NCBI GenBank assembly: GCA_001579985.1
Contig: LRSR01000189.1
Location: forward strand, 1 to 22,066
Length of the DNA stretch: 22,066 nt
Direction of reading: 5' to 3'
Source: Hypsibius dujardini
Taxonomy: Eukaryota; Tardigrada; Eutardigrada; Parachela; Hypsibiidae
The notes under the pieces are model-generated. The model did no database searches, was not told the origin of the DNA, and saw only the letters and a list, made by a program, of their open reading frames with translations. Shown in pieces: positions 1 through 9,990 of the stretch (positions are counted from its first letter, which is position 1; the number at the start of each line of letters is the position of its first letter). The translations under genes and the position numbers were made by a program.

Positions 1-19
1 TTTATAGTCCGAAGGATGA

Positions 20-21
20 GT

Positions 22-68
<47 letters not shown>

Positions 69-116
69 TTGCAGGAATATGCCTGCCTATCTGTCTGTCT
101 GCATGTCCGTCCGTCT
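20..116. repeat. Inverted CAGA / TCTG arrays in IST1 intron
   Basis: A near-perfect GACA array (about 20-68) is followed within about 15 bp by TCTG-type repeats (about 81-116), so the two halves are imperfect reverse complements. In the transcript they could form a hairpin a little upstream of the acceptor at 202. This is the only place in the window where both orientations abut. Confidence 0.75.
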
Positions 117-202
117 GCATTTCTTGTTTCTGGCTATAGTAGCATTTTCTTCTGTCGACGGAATCTAAATTACAATGGTCTTGCCATTTCGCTCCGTTGT
201 AG

Positions 203-613
203 CGTTTCCTTCACAAGGAACTGGAAGCGAACGATCCCAATCGCAGTTTGGAGTCTTCCATGACGCCGACCGCGCCGCCGCCGACTTACGAGCATTGTAA
301 GCGATTGCGTTACTCGTCACCGTCACGCTGCATTGAAATGATTAAATATTGATGTGGCGTTTTGTTTTTAGCCCGAGAAGCTGGCGCGAAGGTGATTCCA
401 CCAGTGCCGACGCCGAGGAACGCGGCGTTCAGGCAGGACATACCACGACCGGCGGCGCCGACGACCACCTTCACCGAGCTACCGGAGCTGCCGTCCGTGC
501 CGAAAGACGACGCAGAGGATGACAAAGGCAACGGCCACGACGAAGCTGGTTCGAACAGTCTCGACTTTGAGGACCTGAATAGACGTTTTCAGAATTTGAA
601 AAAGAAAAAATAG
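203..613 (+). CDS. IST1: IST1 homolog, C-terminal end (partial, two last exons)
   Basis: IST1 is an ESCRT-III-related protein that binds VPS4 and other MIT-domain proteins through C-terminal MIM motifs, acting in cytokinesis, endosomal sorting and membrane tubule scission. Exons seen: 203-296 (after the acceptor ending at 202, donor GTAAGC at 297) and 372-613 (acceptor ends at 371), joined in codon phase 1, stop TAG at 611-613. The first exon has a proline-rich stretch ending in PPPTYEH. The second has LPELPSVP, as in animal IST1, and ends in a MIM-like helix, DFEDLNRRFQNLKKKK, which matches the DFDDLSRRFEELKKK tail of vertebrate IST1. The N-terminal ESCRT-III-like helical domain lies upstream of the window. 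The identification rests on my memory of the family tail; the motif match is strong. No clear AATAAA was found downstream. Confidence 0.88.
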
Positions 614-1632
614 TTTTCATCTTGCACCGTTTTTGTTCTTTCTTAATCCTCTATCCTTTATTGAACGCGTAGCTGTATCGAGTAGCTGGAAACCCAGCGA
701 AGCCTAAACTGAATTTGTGCTTTGATTGTGTGCTCTTTTGTAACGAGATGTGCTGCTTCTAATCGAATTTGCACGGTACACTGTATACGCACCGACGTTC
801 TCTCAGTACTAGCACGCGCCCAGTCGTTTAACACAGAAAAACAGACAGACAGAAAGGCAAACAAGCAGGCAGGCATAAAAGGCAATTGAACAGACAAACA
901 GACAGACAGGCGGGCAGGCAGGCAAACAAACAGAAAGGCAGGCAGCAAGATTGACCAATAGACAGGCAGACTGGCTGACAGACAGGCAGGGAAACCGGCA
1001 TACAGAAAGACCGAAAGAGAGACAAGCATGTATGTAGATACTCTGTTCAAACCGATACATAGACAATCAGACAGACTGACATTCCGAAAAGAGTTAAAAT
1101 GGCAAAGTCGTGTAAAGACTAACCGATGGAAAGTGAAACGTCTGTCCGAAAGGTTGACGGTACATCCAGTATTAGACGGTCAGACTTTTGCAGTAGACTC
1201 TCGATCAGGAATGCCCGTTTAAAAAAATAGCGCCGTGATTGCGAGAATACCTCACGCTCGTTACTCGAAGGGAAGCATCGCTCAATTGGTTGGTCGATTC
1301 TTCAATTATAAAACAGAATGCATTCATGCCATTAGATTTATTGATTGCTTGATTGATTGAGATCAAATTTTGTTCCAATATTAACACCCTGTTCCGTAAG
1401 AATCAATGCTTTGTTCGTGACTGTCAAGCAGCACATACAGTCCTTTCGGTTGCTTGGTTGATTGGCGACACCTGTAATAATAGTTATGATCTGCGAACAA
1501 AAACGTCGTCGACGTGGTTATTTTTGCATTTCTTCCTTTTGAGAAATTGTTGTGAATTTAATCTGTCGGGTTTTTTTACGCGGATTATTATTGAGGATAG
1601 ATTTTGTTTTTGCTGTTGATGAAATCGGAAGA
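614..1632. other. IST1-COG5 intergenic spacer with CAGA array
   Basis: About 1 kb between the IST1 stop and the COG5 start. It holds IST1 3'-flanking sequence, an imperfect CAGA/CAGG array at about 837-1025, and short GATT repeats near 1341-1360. Reading frames across the array (Leu-Ser-Val-Cys or Gln-Thr-Asp-Arg periodicity) are repeat artefacts. The COG5 promoter must lie in the last few hundred bases, but no TATA box or initiator could be assigned with confidence. Confidence 0.6.
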
Positions 1633-4600
1633 ATGGAAATGGCCGTATTAATGGAGGATATATTAATGGAAGACGGCCAATGCCCGGAAGACGTCCGGAG
1701 GAATATTCGCACATTTCTCGCCGCGGATTTCGACCCGCAGGCCCACTCCCGTGCCATTTTGCAGCAGCCCTCACAGTCGTTGGCCGAACACCTGGCGCAG
1801 ATTGAAGCCGGCATTGCCTCTTTGGATGGGAGTATTAAAAATCAGGTCAGTTTTGCATATCCGCTCATCGGTAGATTGATTGATTGGTCTGGTCAGTTTT
1901 GCATATTCGCTGATCGGTGGATTGATTGATTAGTCCGGTTATTGTGATCTCTTTTTCGAATTAAAATATCAAAATAATCTCTCATACTAGAAGCTTAAAC
2001 AAATTAAAAATTCCTTGCCTTCTGGCATTTATAATTATTTATATTAAAAAACAGCATAAAATTTAAAATATTTTCAATTAAAAATACCTATTTTCCATTT
2101 CCATGTATTATTATAAATAGTCATCTAAAGTTTTTTCGGAACAACTGTAAAGAGTGCTAGTAATTAATTAACTTAAATTAAATTATTAATTTAGGTGCTG
2201 CTGGCAAAAGATCACGACCACTTCACCGCCAATGTTTCCGCCGTGGACGCACTCGAAGCTTCCTTATCCAACCTGGTCACGTCCTCGTCGAATCTTCTTG
2301 CGCTGACCGAATCTTCCTTTCACCGGTTCCGCACGCTGCACGACGAATATTCCACGCGTTTGGAGGCCTTTGCGAGGGTAAGGACGTTTGTGTGGGGTGC
2401 CTATAGTTGATTGATGAATTTGTTGCTTTTGTATTATTCTTCATTTTCTTTGATTGATTGGCTGATTACATAAGCTGTGACTATAATTATATTTTTCGCT
2501 ATAAAGATTTATTTATAATTAAATGAGTATTTATTTTATCTGGTTTATTCGCCACCACTTTCATAGTTTTTTATCATTTTAGTTTTAATTAAAGGCATAT
2601 TAAGTTACGTATATTCTGAAAATTTGGTGGTATTTTATGTAACTCAAAATAGATATATCTGCTTTTAAAAATTATGCCTTAAATTTGATTGTGTTTATTT
2701 AAAATGAAATACCTTTTTTCGACAATTTGAAAAGTGTCGTTTTTGTTCAGGCCAAAAAAGCAATGGATCTTCTCCGGAAAGCCAACCGGATCAGCCAGGC
2801 AGCTAAACGCCTCCGTGCCTGCATGACCGATGATTCCGCGGACTTTGGGAAAGCCGCAGTGGTGGTCACGGAGATCGGTTCCCTATTTCAGGATTACGAT
2901 CTGCAGTCGGTTACATTCGTCGAAACGGATCTCAAATTTGTGGCGGACACAGTCGCGTCTCTACCAAACCGAATTGTAGAGTCGCTCAGCGAAGCAGTCA
3001 GTACCCAGGATTTGGGAAAGATTGGCTTTGCAGTGGATGCTTGTCTGGTGTTCGGGAATGTGGAAGACGTATTAGCCGGTGTCGCAAAAAAATTCTTCAG
3101 TACCGTTCAAGTGAGTGTTATTTCTGCCTGTTTGTCTGTCTACTTACTTGGCATCCTGTCTGTCTATCTGTCTGTCTATCTGTCTATTCGTCTGTCTATT
3201 TGTCTGTCTATTTGTCTGACTGACTGACTGACTGTCTGTCTGTCTGTCTGTCTGCCTGCCTGCCTGCCTGTCTGTCTGCCTGTCTGTCTGTATCTTCAAT
3301 AGTTAATCCATCATGTCTGCATTGAGGCAATGTCCTGTTGTCGCAGACGCTAATCGAAACCGGGCTCGATCATCAACAACTGGTGCAGTCAGACGCCAGC
3401 CGACCGACCACCAGCAGTGCCAAAAACTACCCTGGCCGGACTACCCTCCCCTCCGTCCAGAACAGTCCCGCTCTTCGAACCGCTTTCTGGGGAAAGCTGG
3501 ACGTCGTCTTTGACGCCATCTATCAGCATCAGATCCGCATCGAACTGCTGGAGTCAGTCTATCTCGGCCGGTACGATTGGTGAAGCTTTTTAGGAAAATA
3601 TACTTCACTAAAAGTTAAAATAAGGATGTCCCAAAATGTGAATAAATGCTTTATACTTACGTCATGCAATTCGCTTAATTTATTAACATTGTTCAGAAAT
3701 AAATCAGCGCAATTCGTTAGTATTGTATCAACGTGAGATAAGACGAGTTGAAATGTTCGTAATTTGGATAACGTATGGCATAATTATCTTTTGTCCCTCT
3801 GCTCTTTCCATATTATTTTTACATACAATTGAAACAATTATTTACTAAAAAAATTAGTAACTGTGTATTCATTGTTTGAGTGAATAATTTCGCTTCGTTT
3901 GTGTGTGTATATTTGTTGTTTTTATGTTTCTGGGTTTCGTTTTGGTTTTTTTATTTAATCAGAATAATATTAATTTGTTTAATTAATTTCGCTTCGTTTC
4001 GTTTTATATGTTTCTAAATTATCACGTTTTTATGTTTTTACTTTTCCGTTTTCCGTTTTCGAATGTCTTTTGGTTTTTGAAGTGTTTTATTTATTTGATT
4101 CTTTCTTTTGTAGGTATGAGCAGTACGCCCTGTACTCGGTGGACGCGCCGGACGTCGTGGACGGCCGAATCAGCAGGGACTTTTTCCGGCGAGTGGTGGA
4201 GACGTTGGTCGGCGGGTTGAATCGTTGCGGGAAGGAGTCGACATTCCTCCAGCAGATTCTGGAGAATGAATTCCCGCGGCTGCTGAAGATGGTCAAGGAC
4301 ACGGTCAATCGGCTCCGCTCGGCGACGCTCTTCCTGGACGGTCCAAATCTCGCCGCTCTCCGCGATGCGATTTCGTCCTTTCAGTCGCTCTTCGTGTCGC
4401 GATCCCTGTCGCGACTTCTCGAACCGGTTAATGCCGGATTCGGAGAGAACAGTCTGCCGACCGGGGAAGACCTCACGAGGTATCGAGTTTTTTTTTCTCA
4501 TTCTGTGAGAAATAGATTTGTGGTTTTTTTTCTCAATAATCCACTTTTTATGCGGCATTCCTGTTTGTGTTTTAGTATCTTCCGTAGCATCACCAACGAG

Positions 4601-6079
4601 TTGGTAGTCTGCAGTGCCGATGAAGCCTTAGCTGTACTGGTCTGCGGAAACATTGCCCGCCAGTTGCGGCTGATTTTTGTCAAACTGGAGAGCGCCATCG
4701 CCACGGACGGGGAAGCGACCCAGGTGATTGGCAATCTCACCGGGAAGCAGACCAGGAACTTCAAGGTGATTGACTTAGCGTATAAGGTCAAGTTTGGCGT
4801 GGAGAAGGTGTTGAAGGGAGACAAGAGTGGGATTCCCGAGACGGCGAAACGGAGTGTGGAAGAAATTGTTCAGGCGTACGAGGGACCGGTGCGGAATGTC
4901 TTGACGCCGTTGAGGGAGTCCTTGGCGGACTCTGTCGAATCGATTCTTCTGACAATGGTAAAAGGACATAATGTCTGTCTACCTGGCCTGCTACAAACCT
5001 GTCTGTCTGCAAGTCTGCCTGTCTGCCTGTCTGCCTGTCGGTCTCTCTTTCTGTCCCTCTGTCTCTCCGTCCGTCCGTCCGTCCGTCCGTCCGTTCATCC
5101 GTCCGTATGTCTGTCTGTCTATCTGTATTTTTGCCTGTCGAACTGCTTGTTTGTCCATCCTTCTGGCTGGTTGGATGGCTGGCTGCCTGTTTGGTTGTCT
5201 GTCTGTTTACCTTACTATCAGTCTGTTTTTCGACTCTGTCATCGCATCCCCAAATCTGACTGTCTTTATTATCTCTCCTTTAGCATGACGAAGACTTCTC
5301 CGGTAACGAAGACGCCGACCCCCATTCTGTGTCCACGCCGGAAATCCTCGATTCGACCTGTTCTCGCTACATGCGAGAACTGCAGGAATTTCTTCTGCGA
5401 GCCCAGCAGACTTTCTTCTCGCAGATCGACATCACTCAACCGCTGCTCCGCTCCACCGTCGCCGAGTTCGCTCGCCGCTGCGTGGAGCTCTTTATTCGGC
5501 ATGCCAGTCTGGTTCGACCGGTCGGCACACGAGGTCGGTTGAAGTTGGCTGGGGACTTTGCACAGCTGGAGGCCGCATTGGCGCCCTTGAACCTGAAGAG
5601 CCACGAATACGGCCGGGAACTGGCCGTTCTCAAAGCATTCCGTCCGTTGCTCTTCCAGGTGGGTAATTCGGGAAATGGGTAGAATATCGTTTCTTCAAAA
5701 GGATCATATAAATTTATTTAAATATTTCGAAAAATTGGTGTTCAATTATTTACAATGTTGTCCGTTCCAGACACCGGGGGAGATATCGGAAAATTCGACG
5801 GTCGGTCCGGTCGTGCCTTTCAGCGTGGCGCTGCATCATTTGTTCTCTCGAGCGCCGACGGATTTACAGTCGCCTTACGGCGTCTCCGGATGGTCCGTCA
5901 GCCGGTACTCTCGCTACCTGGACGAGCATCCCCGCGAGCGGGACCGGTTGTTGGGCATCAGCGGCGGACTGGACGGGTACGCGCAGGCTGTGAGGAACCG
6001 CGGGGAGACGCATTACGCGGTGATTTACCCAGTCATGAAGGAGCTGTTGGGACGGGCGTTGAGTGCTTATCCCATTTGA
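1633..6079 (+). CDS. COG5: Conserved oligomeric Golgi complex subunit 5 (8 exons)
   Basis: COG5 belongs to lobe B of the COG complex, a CATCHR-family tether for retrograde vesicles at the Golgi. Exons: 1633-1845, 2195-2377, 2751-3110, 3347-3579, 4114-4479, 4576-4957, 5284-5658, 5771-6079. All introns are GT-AG and all phases join. The product is about 806 residues, against about 839 in human. Conserved blocks: FLAADFDP near residue 28, PALRTAFWGKLD in exon 4, SRSLSRLLEPVN in exon 5, a GEATQVIG stretch in exon 6, HDEDFSG at the start of exon 7, ELFIRHASLVRP and GDFAQLEAALAP in exon 7, LFSRAP and YLDEHPRERDRLL in exon 8. The start at 1633 was chosen because upstream in-frame codons have no homology; a Met at 1639 is an alternative. 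Exon 4 has two phase-compatible donors, GTACGA at 3571 and the better GTGAAG at 3580, differing by three residues. A possible poly(A) signal ATTAAA lies at 6201-6206. Confidence 0.93.
1845..1936 (+). repeat. 46-bp tandem duplication spanning COG5 exon 1 donor
   Basis: Two adjacent copies of about 46 bp begin at 1845 and 1891, both starting with GGTCAGTTTTGCATAT and ending with a GATTGATT run. They differ by a few substitutions. The first copy contains the authentic 5' splice site (GTCAGT at 1846), so the second carries a duplicate donor-like sequence at 1892. Confidence 0.85.
3117..3292 (+). repeat. TCTG/CCTG array, COG5 intron 3
   Basis: An imperfect tetranucleotide array of TCTG with CCTG, ATCTG and ACTG variants, starting a few bases after the donor at 3111. 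It includes an uninterrupted run of CCTG-type units near 3252-3270. It fills most of a 236-bp intron. Confidence 0.85.
4971..5232 (+). repeat. TCTG/TCCG array, COG5 intron 6
   Basis: An imperfect TCTG array with CCTG and a local (TCCG)n variant run near 5067-5105. It starts 14 bp after the donor at 4958 and fills most of a 326-bp intron. It is open in the forward frames, so exon 6 and exon 7 appear fused in a six-frame scan, but COG homology stops exactly at 4957 and resumes at 5284. Confidence 0.85.
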
Positions 6080-6716
6080 GGACGACCTTTCCCATCAATC
6101 AATCAATCAATCAATCAATCGGCTGAAATTATTAGAATTGTGGATCAATTGATTGGTTGTTCAGAGCTAGCTTAAAATGTGAAACTGAAATCCTGACTGA
6201 ATTAAAACTATTTTTCTCAGAGTTAACTTGACCAATCATACGCTTTCAGACAAAAAGTTGCTCTGAGTGAAAAGCGGGATCCATGTCAATGAAAATGAAA
6301 GAAGACTGGTGCACTGTTTCTTACGATCCATTGATTGATTGTGGACTGTGTACTTTACAATAGGTCACAGATCCCTTGGCTGCCTCATCCGGAGATTGAA
6401 ATTCATTACTGGAATAAGTGGTGTCATCAATTCAAGAATTGGTTTTTTGACGTTGATTGCAGTTGGAGCAGGGTGCGTTTCACAGCGAATTCTTTTGGAC
6501 GCTCGTAATGGGTTCATTTGGGTGCTGGTGTCAGGGCTTTGTTTCTCTTAATGATCCTCTGGAACAGTTGGTTGTCTGTGTCGGTGTCTATGTCTCTGCA
6601 TCTGTCCGGAATATACATGTAAGAATACGAACACAGGCAAAGGTACAGACACACTCGACACAGCTCATCGGCTTACACGAGTCACACCACCGTAATTGCC
6701 GGCGCTATTAATCTCA
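6080..6716. other. Spacer downstream of COG5, weak exon-like plus-strand frames
   Basis: It starts with an AATC (GATT complement) run at about 6097-6120. Two short plus-strand stretches look protein-like: about 6363-6465 in the frame IPWLPHPEIEIHYWNKWCH, and about 6472-6590 in the frame LEQGAFHSEFFWTLVMG, the latter following an acceptor-like TTGATTGCAG. I recognise neither and see no start codon or clear donor. I would not call a gene here. Confidence 0.3.
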
Positions 6717-7018
6717 TCATCGAACGAATACAGCGTGGTGATTAAAGTAAGGAAGCGTTTCTTCAGGTCTACCCAATTGATATTTCTTGTGTGACACAAA
6801 GGCATACAGCTGCAGTCCATCCAATGCGTTACCACCGGCACTCTTGGCTTGCAGGTACCTAATGGAGAGATCCAACAGAAACGGCAGATCCCCACTCCAC
6901 GAACCACCCATGAATATGGTGCTATTCATGTATCGTGAAACCGGTCGGACGGCGAATGTAGAATAGAAGGACACCATCTGTTTAACCAGTCTTTCAACCG
7001 GCACGCAGAGATACATAA
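6717..7018 (-). CDS. Possible terminal exon of an unrecognised minus-strand gene
   Basis: On the minus strand an acceptor-like TTTAG (plus 7019-7023) is followed by 2 bases and an open frame of 99 residues ending in TGA at 6717-6719. The protein has ordinary composition (MYLCVPVERLVKQMV, then NSTIFMGGSWSGDLPFLLDL, a short LQAKSAGGNALDGLQLYAF segment, and an HHAVFVR tail) and no repeat content. I do not recognise the family. Its entry phase (1) matches the exit phase of the candidate first exon at 9551-9671, so the two could belong to one gene, possibly with exons between them that I did not find. It could equally be a single-exon fragment or chance. Confidence 0.35.
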
Positions 7019-7155
7019 CTAAACATTTTTTTTACTTTATTCTTTTACGTGCTCGTATGGCATATTGTAACAAACAATGCAGTTAGAACGAGAATTGCCT
7101 GCTGCATCAAGTGATTGATTGATTGTCAATAATGAATGATTGAACATTTGATGTG

Positions 7156-8136
7156 GTCCAGAACAAACGGAAACTTTGCAGGAACAAGTGTAAACTTTGC
7201 AGGAACAAGTAGACCACTTGCACCAACAAGTTTTAATGTTGCATTGCTTCTTTTCTCTGTTCTTCCAAAAAAATTTTTTTTACACCTTTTTTACACCTCT
7301 TTTTTACAGCGGGATTTTTTCTACAAATGACAAAGCATCAGAGGAATGGGAATCCGTTTCCGTATTGGCATTAACTGAGAAGAAGTGGCGAAATGAAGAA
7401 CTGAAAGAAATTCTGGAGAGCTTTGTGTGGTTCTGCCTTTCGCGTTTGACGAAACCCGCGCGGTTTCAGCGCCTGGGAGAGGTGGGCTTTTGTTCTCTCA
7501 TTACTCCAGCCTAAATTTTTCATCCTCGCTGAATCTTATTTGCCCGTCGTTTCGTAGTATGTTGCTGCAGAAACGGCTGCGGGAAGAGATAGTTGTTGCA
7601 GGTTTCATCAGAGTCGAGGACAGAACAGTTTCGTGGGAACGTTAAATGATTGATTGGTTGATCGATTAGCGGTTTTGGGCTTATCTTCCTTTGCATCACC
7701 GTCACCGTACCGCTCAAGTGCTCGTCGAAGAAACCCCGGATCAGATGTTCGAGTTGGATAAGGTGATGGGTTTGTATTATTGCAAGGTTTGCACCATCCG
7801 CCAAGGAGGATTGAAGGAGCAGGATCGGGAGCGTCGTGTTAAAAACTGCACAGCGACAGCGGCTTCCTCATGAATCTCGAATCCTCAAATTTGATCTCTG
7901 AGTATTTCTTTTACATTTTGTCGAAACCTATACTTGCCGGTTCCATGTTTATTGTTTTCGTGTAGATCGACATGCTTCAGCGTGGGCTGGCGGACGCGAA
8001 GATTGGCATCGCGAATATCTTCGAGATGGTCAATTTTGGCGTGCAGAGAGATGACGTTCTGTCTGGTGAGCTGGCGGTTCGCGGACGCACGTTATCCCAA
8101 TTGGACGGTACGGTGGAGGGCATAAAGGCCATCTGA
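7156..8136 (+). pseudogene. Partial copy of an unknown gene; left arm of inverted duplication
   Basis: Reading plus, this block matches the reverse complement of about 16930-17900 along its whole length. About 110 bp around 7566-7677 look identical, and aligned stretches elsewhere differ by roughly 5 percent. Exon-like pieces: a heptad stub (EQTETLQEQ) ending at a GTAAAC donor at 7190; 7310-7481 (acceptor TTTTTTACAG, frame GIFSTNDKASEEWESV); a shared middle segment (frame QVLVEETPDQMFELDK); and a last piece from the acceptor GTTTTCGTGTAG at 7964-7975 (frame IDMLQRGLADAKIG) ending in TGA at 8134-8136. Compared with the right copy it lacks the ATG exon, has only about three heptad units, and carries a 1-base deletion near 8118 that shortens the tail. 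These features suggest a truncated copy, but the open frames keep a functional spliced form possible. Confidence 0.6.
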
Positions 8137-8155
8137 ATCAGCGGAGAATCCTGGT

Positions 8156-8653
8156 ATGGTTCTAAAGGACATCAAAGATAGAAGCTTGACGGCCCCAAAA
8201 GCCAAGAAAAAGGACCATGTGAATATAGACTCTGACAGTAAACGGGAGCCAATCAATTGTCTGTTAGACATTCAGGCAGTCAAATCAGACGTGACCTTCG
8301 CATGTGAGGGCAGTTTGTCTTTGGCTCCACAAGATTTAGAGGTTATTGTATGTCTGCTCCTCCAGGCAGCCACTGTTGTTGTGAAAGGTGTGCAAAAAAA
8401 TATAGACGTTCCGGAGGCGCCGAATAAGGGCAACCCTGAGCCGGATGTGACAGTAAGGATGGACGATCATTGCTACGGATCACGAATCGGACAAGCGGCT
8501 TCGATTACGCGCCGGGAAGACGAATTCTTTCAAATGTTGACGCTGCGGGTCACCATCGGTGGCCAGGCGGGCGGGCTGCCTGATCAGGTCTGGTACATCC
8601 CGAATGACGCCGGCGCGGATATGGATAATTCGAGCTTCTACGCTTACCAGTAG
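8156..8653 (+). CDS. Orphan 165-residue ORF with adjacent poly(A) signal
   Basis: ATG at 8156, TAG at 8651-8653, AATAAA at 8669-8674. I do not recognise the protein. The N-terminus is Lys/Asp-rich (KAKKKDHVNIDSDSKREP), the middle is mildly hydrophobic (LEVIVCLLLQAATVVVKG), and the C-terminal half is mixed (REDEFFQMLTLRVTIGGQ; end DNSSFYAYQ). No signal peptide is obvious. The composition is not repeat-derived. An 18-bp in-frame stretch at 8348-8365 starts with GTATGT and ends with CAG, but it is far too short for an intron. The true start could lie in a spliced upstream exon, perhaps from the duplicated block just before it. The tight AATAAA supports a real 3' end. Confidence 0.45.
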   Translation: MVLKDIKDRSLTAPKAKKKDHVNIDSDSKREPINCLLDIQAVKSDVTFACEGSLSLAPQDLEVIVCLLLQAATVVVKGVQKNIDVPEAPNKGNPEPDVTVRMDDHCYGSRIGQAASITRREDEFFQMLTLRVTIGGQAGGLPDQVWYIPNDAGADMDNSSFYAYQ

Positions 8654-8668
8654 ACCCTCGGTTTGAAG

Positions 8669-8674
8669 AATAAA
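8669..8674 (+). terminator. Poly(A) signal AATAAA after the orphan ORF
   Basis: Canonical AATAAA 15 bp past the TAG at 8651-8653, followed by GT-rich sequence (GGGTTTGGTTTGTGG). This suits a plus-strand cleavage and polyadenylation site with a very short 3' UTR. Confidence 0.55.
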
Positions 8675-8897
8675 CACTGGGTTTGGTTTGTGGCTGAAAT
8701 TGGGTGACCTTTGTTTTACCGGACCATGAGGGATTTGTGACTAAAAACGTGATTCGAGTTCTCTGCTTCTTTTCTGACGTGTTTTACGGTGCTCAAACAA
8801 GGAGAACTGATTGGTCGATTTACTTTCATTTCATTTTTAACTTGCTCGTTTTGAATACATTTATTTTTGATTTTGTCGTTTATGATCTGCTCGTACG

Positions 8898-8935
8898 ACT
8901 ACGAATGTGACATGGTACTACGAATGTGACATGGT
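8898..8935 (+). repeat. Perfect 19-bp tandem duplication
   Basis: ACTACGAATGTGACATGGT occurs twice back to back (8898-8916 and 8917-8935) with no mismatch. A partial third start (GGTACGAAT) follows. It looks like a recent slippage or repair duplication in non-coding DNA. Confidence 0.9.
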
Positions 8936-9550
8936 CTTGGTACGAATATTATTAATGCAAATATGAAATGTCCATCGTCAGCCAGAATGCGATATCAAAG
9001 AATGTTGCTGGTCTAAATTCGATTTGATCCGTGGAGTGATCCACATACTATGACAAGCCATTCGGTGCAAAATTGAAGATGTGCTCGATTGATTGGTTGA
9101 TAGCTGACAATCGTAGAGGATACATGGTTAGATCTATCCCGTTCGGTTAATTTATTGATTGATCATTGATCATTGAAAGTTGAAAAATAGGTTTTTTTTT
9201 GAAGTTTTCAGCGTACTCAAATTTTCGTGAGCATTGCTCATGAAAGAACTTTATGAAGCACAATTTCGTGAAAAACGATCCCTGACTACACTGAGGAAAC
9301 ATTTTATGGGAGCTTGGTTCCTTAGAAATTCTCACGAATGTTCAGTAATGAATGGACGAGAAACCCAATTCTATTTACGGAACAAACCATGAAAGCCGAC
9401 TAATTAATCGAACATTGGGGCCTATATATGGGATTCCTTCGTTTCCACAAGCGAATAGGGCGAACGGTACTACACTGATGTAGTATTAATTCATGCATGT
9501 GGCCTGATCTTGGACCGTCTCTGGCCTCACTTCACTGTTCATGTGCTTAC

Positions 9551-9671
9551 AAAAATGCATCTTAAATCCGTTCGGCCAGAATTTTGGCCACGTATCTAGA
9601 TCAGCCACGTCGTCTTCAGTATTTTCGCAATCAATTTTTTTCTTTACTTTCGCAAATTTGTTCTCCGCCAT
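9551..9671 (-). CDS. Possible first exon of a minus-strand gene divergent from SEC63
   Basis: On the minus strand, CCCAGATGGCGG gives an ATG at 9671 in a strong Kozak-like context. It is followed by 40 codons (MAENKFAKVKKKIDCENTED ... WPKFWPNGFKMHF) and a GTAAGC donor (minus-strand bases at 9550-9545). The N-terminus is Lys/Glu-rich and then becomes Trp/Phe-rich. I do not recognise the family. Without splicing, the frame runs on to a stop at 9486. The ATG lies about 320 bp from the SEC63 start on the other strand, the layout of a shared promoter. A partner exon may be the one at 6717-7018, whose phase fits. Confidence 0.4.
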
Positions 9672-9990
9672 CTGGGTCGCGTTCTTTCGGCCTCACCTCA
9701 ACGCGATTCTTTGATCCGATCGGACACTCTGCTGAATCTCACAAATGGCGTGGAAAATTATCGGAAAAGCATTTTTTATCGATTTATTATTCTCATTTTG
9801 CTGAAGAGGTCGGACGTCTTCCCCGGTCATTTTTTAGCTGGCCTCGTTCTCCCTGCCGTCGCCCCCCGTCCCCGGTATTTTTCTGCCATGCCAGAGAGGG
9901 TTGGGCATTGACGGGAACGGAAAAAGCGCCGCGAAAGTGGGAGGAATATTTTTTTCCACGCGGTTTTACCCCTGAGGGGAAGCGGTGAAA
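9672..9990. promoter_or_regulatory. Upstream region of SEC63, possibly bidirectional
   Basis: The 319 bp between the divergent candidate ATG (minus, 9671) and the SEC63 ATG (9991). It is GC-richer than the surrounding spacers and free of TCTG arrays. No TATA box or named factor site could be assigned, so its role is inferred from position only. Confidence 0.35.

Larger units (their letters stand above)
8654..9550. other. AT-rich spacer, no convincing gene
   Basis: It contains GATT runs near 9085 and 9152-9175, a perfect 19-bp tandem duplication at 8898-8916 / 8917-8935, and a small palindrome TGAGCATTGCTCA near 9229. Short minus-strand frames exist, but nothing protein-like or with good splice sites was found. 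Confidence 0.5.

Noticed and set aside
4070-5542. 490-codon open frame that appears to be one long exon
   Set aside because: It joins COG5 exons 5 and 6 with two introns that happen to stay open. COG5 family alignment breaks at 4479/4576 and at 4957, and exon 7 continues in another frame from 5284.
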